Source of the DNA: an uncultured Alphaproteobacteria bacterium
Lineage (GTDB): Bacteria > Pseudomonadota > Alphaproteobacteria > RF32 > CAG-239
Assembly: GCA_944392285.1 (NCBI GenBank)
Contig: CALXWF010000132.1
Location: 1 to 11,846 of the forward strand
DNA: 11,846 nucleotides
Direction: 5' to 3'
The notes under the pieces are model-generated. The model searched no databases. It was not told the DNA's origin and saw only the letters and a program-made list of their open reading frames with translations. Both the position numbers and the translations under genes were made by a program. Every line of letters starts with the position of its first letter. Position 1 is the stretch's first letter. Below, piece by piece: positions 4,937 through 11,846 of this stretch.

Positions 4937-4994
4937 TAGTTTTTTTACTAAAAATGCGATAAAATAGCAAAAATTTAAGAATAGGACCAATATT

Positions 4995-6500
4995 TTGCAT
5001 AATTTGAAGTACATAGCCGACAGTTATTATCAAATGGCCAATTACAAAAAAGCCTTGGCAATTTATCACCATATTCTAAAACAAACACCTCAAAATGATG
5101 AGGTTATAAGGCAAGCATTATTGGCAAATATGCAAATGCATGCATTTCAGGATGCAAAACTTTTGGCCACGAAGCTGCTTAAGCTAAATCCGACGGCAGA
5201 TAATTTGGTTTTAACAAGCAAAATATTTTATCATGAGCAAGATTATCATGCCGCGCAAAAATATTTAAGCAAAGCCCTAAAAAAAGATTCGCAAAATTTA
5301 AGTGCATTGATTACCTGCGGCAATATTTTTTATATGCAAAAAAAATATGCAGAAGCGCTTGAACAATATCAAAAGGCGCTGACACTTGCCCCAAACTCTG
5401 AAACCGTATTATTAAACTTGGCCAAGACAAGTTTTGAGCTGCGCAAATTTAGCTTGGCAGAAAAATATGCCAAGAAGTTAGAAAAACAAAATCACCAAAG
5501 CGAAGCACTCGCAACTCTTCTCGGAAATATTTATCTTGAAAAACAAGACGGCAAAAAAGCGCTGAACTTTTTTAAACAAGCCCTGAAATTTAATCAGGAA
5601 GATGCGTGGACTTATGCTATGCTCTCGCGCGCACATCAATTGCTCGGCAATAATAAATCAGCCTTAAATGCAGCTTGGCAAGCCTTGGAAAAAAGCGGCG
5701 GCGACAACGCACAACAAATTAATTTTGCCTATCTAATTTATGAAATATTATCAGATATCTCGACAGATTCTTTGCAAAAATATCTGCATAAATGGCAAAA
5801 AAAATACCCTGAAAATTCCATCGTAAAATATACGATTCTTTCTGTGAATAACTCAACCCAAACCAACCGCGCCGACCCAGAATATGTCGAAAAAATTTTT
5901 GATAATTTTGCTGATGGTTTTGAAGAAGTTTTATCCGCACTGGATTATAAAGTTCCGACTTATATTAAAGATTTTATGGCTGAATTTTATCCCAAGATTC
6001 CGTTTCTCGGTCTGCGGATTCTAGACCTCGGATGCGGAACCGGACTCTGTGCCAAAACCCTAAAATCTTATGCCCGATTCCGCAGACTTGACGGCGTTGA
6101 TATCTCGCCGAAAATGCTTAAAAAAGCTGCCGAGAAAAAACTCTACAGTCACTTATATTCTAAGGATTTGCAGCAATTTTTACCAAGCAAAATTTCCTGC
6201 TATGATTTAGCTGTTGCGGCAGATGTTTTTACCTATTTCGGCGCACTTGAAAATTTGTTTAAAAACATCTGTTCCACTCTGGTAAAACACGGAAGAATTA
6301 TCTTTACGGTGAGCAAAAATACCCATAACAAACAAGATTTTTTTCTTCATGCGTCAGGGCGATTCCAACACAGCAAAAACTACATCAAAAAACTACTGAA
6401 AAATAATGGATTTATTCTTGAAAAAATATCTGAAAAAAGCCTAAGAAACGAAGGCGGAAAAAGAGTTTTGGGCTATATTGTTTCAGCCCGAAAACAATAA
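4995..6500 (+). CDS. TPR-repeat protein fused to a SAM-dependent methyltransferase
   Basis: A 501-aa two-part protein. Residues 1-270 are a run of tetratricopeptide repeats (for example around 3-30, 75-100, 104-133, 139-163 and 172-201), a helical protein-binding scaffold. Residues about 295-500 are a class I methyltransferase. The linker motif EYVEKIFDNFADGFEEVL (296-313) is characteristic of TPR-methyltransferase fusions of Proteobacteria. The SAM-binding motif I is ILDLGCGTG (342-350), the acidic residue after strand 2 is D369 in GVDIS, and post-motif AADVFTYFG is at 408-416. The substrate is unknown; TPRs suggest a protein target. The predicted start is TTG (AGGA 8 nt upstream), because the first repeat begins immediately after it and the next in-frame ATG at 5034 would cut that repeat. 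No signal peptide. The gene is markedly A/Lys-rich, stands alone and is closed by a strong terminator. Confidence 0.87.
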   Translation: MHNLKYIADSYYQMANYKKALAIYHHILKQTPQNDEVIRQALLANMQMHAFQDAKLLATKLLKLNPTADNLVLTSKIFYHEQDYHAAQKYLSKALKKDSQNLSALITCGNIFYMQKKYAEALEQYQKALTLAPNSETVLLNLAKTSFELRKFSLAEKYAKKLEKQNHQSEALATLLGNIYLEKQDGKKALNFFKQALKFNQEDAWTYAMLSRAHQLLGNNKSALNAAWQALEKSGGDNAQQINFAYLIYEILSDISTDSLQKYLHKWQKKYPENSIVKYTILSVNNSTQTNRADPEYVEKIFDNFADGFEEVLSALDYKVPTYIKDFMAEFYPKIPFLGLRILDLGCGTGLCAKTLKSYARFRRLDGVDISPKMLKKAAEKKLYSHLYSKDLQQFLPSKISCYDLAVAADVFTYFGALENLFKNICSTLVKHGRIIFTVSKNTHNKQDFFLHASGRFQHSKNYIKKLLKNNGFILEKISEKSLRNEGGKRVLGYIVSARKQ

Positions 6501-6530
6501 AAAAACCTTCTGAAATTCAGAAGGTTTTTT
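6500..6530. terminator. Bidirectional terminator between convergent genes
   Basis: CCTTCTGA (6506-6513) and TCAGAAGG (6517-6524) form a stem with a 3-nt loop, flanked by an A run on the left and a T run on the right. It serves the methyltransferase gene on the plus strand and the DUF2934 gene on the minus strand. Confidence 0.9.
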
Positions 6531-6559
6531 TATCAAAAAGACAATCTTTTTTTACCAAA

Positions 6560-6799
6560 TTATTTGCTGCTTTTTTTAGCAGAAGATGTTTTGGATTTTG
6601 AGCTGGAAGCAGAAGCTTTTTTGCAGCTGCTAGAAGTCTTTTTAGTAGTTGATTTGCAGCAAGAATTTTTGTTGCTGTTAGACAACTGTTCAACCGCCAT
6701 GGCCCAGATTTGCTCGTCTTGGCCGGAGGGGCAACCGGAATTCTGCCAGATGAAATAGGCAGCTTCACGGATAGCATTTTCATTACAACATTTAACCAT
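6560..6799 (-). CDS. Small DUF2934-domain protein with Lys/Ser/Cys-rich tail
   Basis: A 79-aa protein of unknown function. Residues 9-39 (AIREAAYFIWQNSGCPSGQD, then EQIWAMAVEQL) match the short DUF2934 helix-turn-helix-like motif common in alphaproteobacteria, whose pattern is I-R-x-x-A-Y-x-x-W-x-x-x-G-x-P-x-G-x-D-x-x-x-W. The C-terminal 40 residues are low-complexity Lys, Ser and Thr with Cys-Cys at 47-48 and another Cys at 59; the N-terminus has CC at 4-5. The basic tail recalls histone-H1-like or nucleic-acid-binding tails, but this is only composition. The ATG at 6799-6797 was chosen because GGAG lies 6 nt upstream. A longer frame to 6835 lacks such a site and extends past the predicted transcription start. 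It is transcribed alone, divergent from glgB. Confidence 0.75.
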   Translation of the reverse strand: MVKCCNENAIREAAYFIWQNSGCPSGQDEQIWAMAVEQLSNSNKNSCCKSTTKKTSSSCKKASASSSKSKTSSAKKSSK

Positions 6800-6810
6800 A
6801 ATTAACTCCA

Positions 6811-6911
6811 AATAAAAAATTTTGGTAAACATCAATTAATATACATGCAATTTTTAATACGTCAATAACTAATCATCAGATATTGTTGTTTTTGCGAATA
6901 AAAAATTTTGG
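6811..6911. repeat. 15-bp direct repeat in the DUF2934-glgB intergenic region
   Basis: AATAAAAAATTTTGG occurs identically at 6811-6825 and 6897-6911, 86 bp apart, each followed by a TAAC/TAAA-like sequence. The two copies flank the DUF2934 promoter; the second lies just upstream of the predicted glgB promoter. The sequence is A/T-rich, so chance is possible. Confidence 0.6.
6838..6865 (-). promoter_or_regulatory. Predicted promoter of the DUF2934 gene
   Basis: On the minus strand TTGACG (6865-6860) is followed after 16 bp by TATATT (6843-6838). The -35 context is the same 11 bases as at the tRNA-Leu promoter. Confidence 0.6.
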
Positions 6912-6926
6912 ATAACGCTAATTTGC

Positions 6927-6954
6927 TTGCATTTAAAATCAGAAGAATTATAGA
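6927..6954 (+). promoter_or_regulatory. Weak predicted promoter of the glgB operon
   Basis: TTGCAT (6927-6932) and TATAGA (6949-6954) are 16 bp apart, 57 bp before the glgB ATG. Both boxes depart from consensus and the region is A/T-rich, so other starts are possible. Confidence 0.3.
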
Positions 6955-7011
6955 TTAGTTTTAGGAAGATAAATTGAGACAATTTTTTTATAAAAAAGCG
7001 AGGTAATTTTT

Positions 7012-9210
7012 ATGGAAAATTTATTATCAAAAGAAGAAATGGAAGCCATCATAAACGGGGATCACAGCAATCCTTTTGCCGTGCTCGGAATACACAAAGA
7101 TAAAGGCAGTAAAGAGGTCTTTATCAGAGCCTATCAACCCAATTCCCGCTCAATGGAACTTCTTGATTCCAACGGTGCATCACTTGGCCAAATGACCAAA
7201 CTTGATAACCGTGGATTTTTCCAAATTAACCTCGGTCCGCGTGAAAATTTTGCTTATCGTTTTCGGATTGAAAATGATCGCGGAGACTTTTATGAAAAAG
7301 AAGATTCTTACAGATTCCCCTCCATCTTGGGAGATATAGATTTATATCTTTTGGCCGAGGGAAATCATCTTGAAATGTATAAAAAATTAGGTGCGCATGT
7401 GGTCGAGTTAAACGGTGTCCGCGGTGTCAGTTTTGCAGTATGGGCCCCCAATGCCAAACGTGTCAGTGTCGTCGGAAATTTCAATAACTGGGACGGTCGT
7501 ACCACGGTGATGCGCAATCATCCCTCATGTGGTATTTGGGACATTTTTATCCCCGGTATCGGTCAGGGAGAAATTTACAAATATGAAATTAAAACCCGCG
7601 AAAATTATATCTTGGTAAAATCGGATCCGGTTGCTTTTTATTCGGAAAAAAGACCGCATACGGCCTCGATTGTTTATGATATTACCCATTATCAATGGAA
7701 TGATGACGGCTGGATGAATTATCGTCAAGAGGCCAACAGCTTTGATAAGCCGATGTCAATTTATGAGGTTCATTTAGGCTCGTGGCGTCGCAAAGGAGAA
7801 AACGGCAGCGAATATTTAACCTATCGAGAATTTGCCGATTATCTGGTGCCTTATGTCAGCAATATGGGCTTCACGCATGTTGAATTTTTGCCCTTAAGTG
7901 AACACCCGTTAGACAGCTCTTGGGGCTATCAGGTAACGGGAATGTTTGCTCCGACTTCGCGTTTTGGCACGCCGGATGATTTTCGTTATATGATAGATAA
8001 GTTCCATCAGGCCGGCATTGGGGTTATTATGGACTGGGTTCCGGCACACTTCCCTAAAGATGGTCATGGCTTGGTTGAGTTTGACGGCACGCATTTATAT
8101 GAGCATGCTGACCCGCGTAAAGGCGAACACACGGATTGGGGAACAAAAATTTATAACTATGGTCGTACTGAGGTTTGCAACTTCTTGTGTGCCAGTGCGC
8201 TTTATTGGTTGAAAGAATATCACATAGACGGCTTGCGCGTAGATGCGGTTGCTTCCATGTTATATCTTGACTATTCACGCAAGAGCGGGGAGTGGATTCC
8301 CAATATCTACGGCGGTAACGAAAACTTGGAAGCCATTGCATTTTTGCGCAAAATGAATGAGCTTGTTTACGGTCGAAATAAAGGCGTTATTACCTGTGCC
8401 GAAGAGTCGACGGCTTGGCCGATGGTTTCGCGTCCGACCTCAATGGGTGGTCTTGGTTTCGGCTATAAGTGGAACATGGGCTGGATGAATGATACGCTAA
8501 GATATATCAGCAAAAATCCCGTTCATCGCAAATATCATCATGGGCTTTTAACCTTTGGCTTGTTATATGCCTTTAATGAAAATTTCATTTTGCCGATATC
8601 TCATGATGAGGTCGTTCACGGCAAATGCTCCATGATATCTAAAATGCCCGGAGATGAATGGCAGCGCTTTGCCAATTTGCGTGCTTATTATGGCTTTATG
8701 TACACACATCCGGGTAAAAAACTTTTGTTTATGGGTAATGAGTTCGGGCAAGACTGGGAGTGGAATTCGGAAGAAAGTCTGCGTTGGCACTTGCTGAATT
8801 ATCCCATGTATAAGGGCATGCAAAACTGCGTTCGTGATTTGAACCTGATGTATAAGGGCAACGCGCCGTTATACGAGGTTGATTTTGATTATCGCGGTTT
8901 TGAATGGGTGGAACACAGCAATGCCGATGACAGTGTCATTTCCTATATCAGAAAAGGGCATAATCCGGCAGACTATTTGCTCGTAATTTGTAACTTCACA
9001 CCGGTTGTACGTAACAATTATCGTATAGGTGTAAATGAACTTTGCGGTTATCAAGAAATTTTTAACAGTGATGATGTAAATTACTGGGGAAGCGGTGTTA
9101 AAAACGAGGGGACCAAACAGGCAGAGGCTTATGCATGGAATGACAAACCTTTCTCTGTCCAAGTCACCTTGCCGCCGCTGTCAACCATAGTATTAAAACC
9201 GATAAGATAA
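7012..9210 (+). CDS. glgB: 1,4-alpha-glucan branching enzyme
   Basis: Cuts alpha-1,4 chains of growing glycogen and rejoins them as alpha-1,6 branches, in the cytoplasm. At 732 aa it has the full proteobacterial length (E. coli 728). The extra N-terminal module is present (INGDHSNPFAVLGIH, about 14-28). A CBM48 domain follows (about 135-225, with GNFNNWDGR), then a GH13 barrel (about 250-600) and a C-terminal beta domain. Catalytic residues are intact: nucleophile D411 in GLRVDAV, acid/base E464 in CAEES, and transition-state stabiliser D532 in SHDEVVHGK. The first conserved region is MDWVPAHFPKD (340-350). A GAGGT ribosome-binding site precedes the ATG by about 7 nt. It is the first gene of an operon with glgX and malQ. 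The 212-bp upstream gap holds the predicted promoter and one copy of the direct repeat. No glgC, glgA or glgP lies in the window; they may follow downstream. Confidence 0.97.
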   Translation: MENLLSKEEMEAIINGDHSNPFAVLGIHKDKGSKEVFIRAYQPNSRSMELLDSNGASLGQMTKLDNRGFFQINLGPRENFAYRFRIENDRGDFYEKEDSYRFPSILGDIDLYLLAEGNHLEMYKKLGAHVVELNGVRGVSFAVWAPNAKRVSVVGNFNNWDGRTTVMRNHPSCGIWDIFIPGIGQGEIYKYEIKTRENYILVKSDPVAFYSEKRPHTASIVYDITHYQWNDDGWMNYRQEANSFDKPMSIYEVHLGSWRRKGENGSEYLTYREFADYLVPYVSNMGFTHVEFLPLSEHPLDSSWGYQVTGMFAPTSRFGTPDDFRYMIDKFHQAGIGVIMDWVPAHFPKDGHGLVEFDGTHLYEHADPRKGEHTDWGTKIYNYGRTEVCNFLCASALYWLKEYHIDGLRVDAVASMLYLDYSRKSGEWIPNIYGGNENLEAIAFLRKMNELVYGRNKGVITCAEESTAWPMVSRPTSMGGLGFGYKWNMGWMNDTLRYISKNPVHRKYHHGLLTFGLLYAFNENFILPISHDEVVHGKCSMISKMPGDEWQRFANLRAYYGFMYTHPGKKLLFMGNEFGQDWEWNSEESLRWHLLNYPMYKGMQNCVRDLNLMYKGNAPLYEVDFDYRGFEWVEHSNADDSVISYIRKGHNPADYLLVICNFTPVVRNNYRIGVNELCGYQEIFNSDDVNYWGSGVKNEGTKQAEAYAWNDKPFSVQVTLPPLSTIVLKPIR

Positions 9211-9223
9211 AAAGGAAAACGGC

Positions 9224-11296
9224 ATGCAAACAATACAAACATTACGCGGACAGGCCTCTCCGTTAGGGGCGCATTATGACGGTCACGGCGTAAATTTTGC
9301 GTTGTTTTCAATGCATGCCGAGAAGGTTGAGCTTTGCCTTTTTGATGCAGACGGCGTTACGGAGACGGCACGTTTTGCCATAGAAGAGAGTGACAACAAC
9401 ATCTGGCATATTTATCTTAAAGGACTAAAGCCGGGACAGTTGTATGGCTATCGGGTTTATGGTCCTTATGAACCCTTGAAAGGGCACAGGTTTAATCCCA
9501 ATAAATTATTAATGGATCCCTATGCTCGCAAACTTTCTGGGCGTTTGATATGGAACAAGGCTTTGTTCGGATATGATATGGACAGTCCGGATAAAGATTT
9601 ATCTTTTTCCAAAACAGATTCGGCCCCCTTTGTTCCCAAGAGCGTTGTCGTGGCCGATGCCTATGATTGGGAAGATGACAAAGCACCGCAAACCTCGTTT
9701 GAAAATACCGCGATTTACGAGACGCACCTTAAGGGCTATACAAAGTTGCACCCCTATATTCCCGATTCCGAGCGCGGCACTTTCAAAGGTTTTGCCAACA
9801 GGGGAAATACGGCTTATTTGCGCTGGCTCGGTATTAGTGCGGTAGAGCTCTTGCCGATACATTGTTTTTATGGAAACAGATACCGTAAAGGTCTGCGTAA
9901 AGATAATTATTGGGGGTATGAGAGTTTTAGCTTTTTTGCCCCTGAAAACACTTATCTTGCAACCGGTGAGTTACATGAAATTAAAGACATGGTCAAAGAG
10001 CTTCACGCGCATGGGCTAGAAGTATTTATGGATGTTGTCTATAACCACACCGGAGAGGGAAATGAGCTCGGACCGACTTTATCATATAAAGGCATAGACA
10101 ATGTCAGCTATTATTGTTTGAATCCGGCCAATCGTCGATATTACTATGACAGTACGGGTTGTGGTTCTTCTTTTAATTTGGATAATCCTTATGCCTTAAA
10201 CCTGGTTATGGATTCTTTAAGATACTGGGTTCAAGAATATCACATAGACGGTTTTCGTTTTGATTTAGCGACCACTCTATGTCGTCAGCGCGGAGTGGTC
10301 AGCCAGCGTTGCGGATTTTTATATACCGTAAACCAAGATCCCGTATTGAAAAATGTGAAGTTAATTGCCGAACCTTGGGATGTCGGCATGGGCGGTTATC
10401 AAGTAGGGGCTTTCCCTCCGGGCTGGGCAGAATGGAACGACAAATTTCGAGATGTCGTCCGTCGCTTTTGGAAAGGCGATAAATTTCAAGTCGGTGAGCT
10501 GGCCAGTCGCGTAAGCGGCTCGAGCGATGTTTTTAACTATAACAATCGCAATATCTGGACAAGCGTAAACTTTATAACGGCGCACGATGGTTTTACCCTG
10601 CAAGATTTAGTCAGTTATAATCGCAAGCACAACAGCAGTAACGGAGAAGAGAACCGCGACGGTACGGATAATAACTGGAGCTGGAACTCGGGCGCCGAAG
10701 GGGAGAGCTCTTCAAAAATCATCAATGAAAACCGCCGTAAAAGAGCCAAAGCCATGTTGACAACTTTGCTCTTATCATACGGTACGCCTTTATTGTTGGC
10801 CGGAGATGAGTTTGGCAACACGCAAATGGGCAACAACAACGCCTATTGCCAAGACAACATCATCAGTTGGATTAACTGGGAAGCCGTAAGCGAGCAAGAC
10901 AAAAATCTGGCGCGCTATGTGCGTAAGTTATTGCGTTATCGTCGGCGTTCCGGCTTTTTTGAACGGAGCAAATTTTTTACCGGCAAGCTGGTTGCGGGGA
11001 GCAAAATAAAAGACCTGACATGGTATAATGAGCATGGCTATGAGTTTACCAAAGAAGACTGGCATGATGGCAGCCGCCAGTCAATTGCTTATTGTGTTTT
11101 TAATGGTGAAAAATATTTGTTGGTTATCTTTAATGCCCACCCGCACAGTTTGTTGTGGAACTTGCCGGATTTAGGACGTACGGCTGTCTGGCGGCTGATC
11201 GTCGATAGTTCGGAGCGCTTTAAGGGGTTGAGCTCTCCCCGAGTGCCTCTGGAAGTTCCGGCTTGGAGTGTTTTGGCTTTTGAAATTTCTAAATAG
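9224..11296 (+). CDS. glgX: Glycogen debranching enzyme (isoamylase type)
   Basis: Hydrolyses the alpha-1,6 linkages of glycogen branches shortened by phosphorylase, releasing maltotetraose and maltotriose for further use. At 690 aa it has normal GlgX length. An N-terminal CBM48 domain (about 10-100, with GVNFALFS and YGYRVYGPY) is followed by a GH13 barrel (about 160-560) and a C-terminal beta domain. Conserved regions are complete: MDVVYNHTGEGNE (269-281), GFRFDLAT with nucleophile D347, AEPWDVG with acid/base E383, and FITAHDGFTLQDLVSYN with D455. It starts 13 bp after glgB, with ribosome-binding site AAGGAAAA shortly before the ATG, so it is co-transcribed. Its stop codon overlaps the ribosome-binding site of malQ. 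The cytoplasmic location fits the absence of a signal peptide. TreX or other isoamylases are alternatives within the family, but the glg neighbours favour GlgX. Confidence 0.95.
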   Translation: MQTIQTLRGQASPLGAHYDGHGVNFALFSMHAEKVELCLFDADGVTETARFAIEESDNNIWHIYLKGLKPGQLYGYRVYGPYEPLKGHRFNPNKLLMDPYARKLSGRLIWNKALFGYDMDSPDKDLSFSKTDSAPFVPKSVVVADAYDWEDDKAPQTSFENTAIYETHLKGYTKLHPYIPDSERGTFKGFANRGNTAYLRWLGISAVELLPIHCFYGNRYRKGLRKDNYWGYESFSFFAPENTYLATGELHEIKDMVKELHAHGLEVFMDVVYNHTGEGNELGPTLSYKGIDNVSYYCLNPANRRYYYDSTGCGSSFNLDNPYALNLVMDSLRYWVQEYHIDGFRFDLATTLCRQRGVVSQRCGFLYTVNQDPVLKNVKLIAEPWDVGMGGYQVGAFPPGWAEWNDKFRDVVRRFWKGDKFQVGELASRVSGSSDVFNYNNRNIWTSVNFITAHDGFTLQDLVSYNRKHNSSNGEENRDGTDNNWSWNSGAEGESSSKIINENRRKRAKAMLTTLLLSYGTPLLLAGDEFGNTQMGNNNAYCQDNIISWINWEAVSEQDKNLARYVRKLLRYRRRSGFFERSKFFTGKLVAGSKIKDLTWYNEHGYEFTKEDWHDGSRQSIAYCVFNGEKYLLVIFNAHPHSLLWNLPDLGRTAVWRLIVDSSERFKGLSSPRVPLEVPAWSVLAFEISK

Positions 11297-11306
11297 GAGA
11301 AATCTG

Positions 11307-11846
11307 ATGCTAGAGAACTTACATAAACTTGCCAACGCCTTAGGAATCTCCACACAATTTTGTGATGCCGGATTAAACCGCCGTGAATATGACATAGGTG
11401 ATGATACAATTCGTTTTTTTGCCGAAAAACTCGGTTTTAAAGCCGGCAGCGATGCCGAAATTGAAAAATCGCTTCAGGATATAGCAAAACGCCGATGGCA
11501 GCAGGCTCTGGAAAATATTTATGTCGTTGTGGAAAATGAAAAAAAGATTGATTTGGTCGTCCCTGAAAAAGAAGCCGGACAGGCTGTCAAAATAAGGTTA
11601 AAGAATTATGCCGGCGGAAAAGCGTTTGATGTAAATATAAAGGTGGCCGACAGCGGCGAAAGTTTCACGATCGGCAGAACTTTATATAAAAAAGTATTAA
11701 TCGAAATAGTATCCGATGTCGCTATAGGTTATTATGAATTATCCCTGACGCAAGGGGCTAAAAGATATAAAACCACGCTGGCAGTCGCGCCGCAGCGTTG
11801 TTATGCCAACCGGGCGCTGGATACGGAACGCTTATGGGGGTTTATG
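11307..11846 (+). CDS. malQ: 4-alpha-glucanotransferase (amylomaltase), N-terminal part, runs off the window
   Basis: Transfers alpha-1,4 glucan segments between maltooligosaccharides, here likely recycling the short glucans freed by GlgX. The 180 codons to the window end are fully open, with no stop. They cover the N-terminal region seen in proteobacterial MalQ. This starts with a helical stretch (LHKLANALGI with a YDIGDDTIRFFAEKLGF match), followed by a beta-rich domain (about 70-155) and then LAVAPQRCYANRAL and ERLWGFM. That is the entry to the GH77 catalytic barrel, where the family reads L-x-V-A-P-x-x-C-Y and then R-x-W-G. The catalytic residues lie beyond the window. The ATG is preceded by AGGAG (11295-11299), which overlaps the glgX stop codon. 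The gap of 10 bp indicates co-transcription. N-terminal domains of this family vary, so the call rests mainly on the entry motif and operon context. Confidence 0.82.
   Translation, partial: MLENLHKLANALGISTQFCDAGLNRREYDIGDDTIRFFAEKLGFKAGSDAEIEKSLQDIAKRRWQQALENIYVVVENEKKIDLVVPEKEAGQAVKIRLKNYAGGKAFDVNIKVADSGESFTIGRTLYKKVLIEIVSDVAIGYYELSLTQGAKRYKTTLAVAPQRCYANRALDTERLWGFM

Noticed and set aside
6517..6783. Overlapping open frame on the minus strand in another frame at the DUF2934 gene
   Set aside because: It is Lys/Leu/Ala-rich only because the true frame is Lys/Ser-rich, it reads into the terminator, and it has no ribosome-binding site of its own.
6800..6835. Longer DUF2934 protein starting at 6835
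   Set aside because: It would begin at or before the predicted transcription start, lacks a ribosome-binding site, and adds residues not belonging to the motif.
1..11846. Mobile elements, phage genes, toxin-antitoxin pairs or CRISPR arrays
   Set aside because: No transposase, integrase or known toxin/antitoxin sequence, no regularly spaced repeats, and no terminal inverted repeats with target duplication were found; tRNA-Leu shows no duplicated 3' end as an attachment site nearby.

Overview
The window looks like a stretch of a moderately A+T-rich alphaproteobacterial chromosome, probably an uncultured or host-associated lineage. The evidence is the alphaproteobacterial-looking GltX tail, the YerC/TrpR-like regulator, a DUF2934 protein, a tRNA with encoded CCA, and intergenic regions dominated by T-tract terminators and TTGAC-type promoters. 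The lineage is inferred from general familiarity with these proteins, not from a database search. I see no transposase, integrase, CRISPR array or phage gene.

Layout. Bases 2-856 hold the C-terminal part of glutamyl-tRNA synthetase, closed by a strong terminator. Next is an uncharacterised 318-aa protein (966-1922), convergent with a minus-strand block. In transcription order that block is a YerC-type regulator (4241-3954), a candidate 28-codon His-rich leader ORF (3949-3863), a GNAT acetyltransferase (3800-2985) and galE (2923-1961, with its own promoter). Divergent from yerC is a promoter feeding a roughly 220-nt leader-like RNA. It contains a 29-codon ORF with a near-ideal Shine-Dalgarno, a terminator hairpin inside that ORF, and then a 60-aa unknown protein. 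A minus-strand tRNA-Leu(CAA), a TPR-methyltransferase fusion (4995-6500) and a small DUF2934 protein with a Lys/Ser/Cys tail (6799-6560, minus) follow. The window ends in a glycogen operon, glgB-glgX-malQ (7012 to beyond 11846), with gaps of 13 and 10 bp.

How the genes work together. GlgB makes alpha-1,6 branches in glycogen, GlgX removes the branches of phosphorylase-limited glycogen, and MalQ recycles the short maltooligosaccharides. GalE interconverts UDP-glucose and UDP-galactose, but it lies in a separate unit and is probably a surface-sugar or galactose gene.

The most interesting parts are two untested regulatory arrangements on either side of yerC. In the first, the His-rich leader ORF starts 4 nt after the yerC stop, and its last codons are complementary to the ribosome-binding site of the GNAT gene. 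In the second, a single ACTCC-containing element can pair with the ribosome-binding site of the 29-codon ORF or with that of the 60-aa gene, and it overlaps a terminator stem. Both are read by eye from complementarity; no folding or comparative test was possible.
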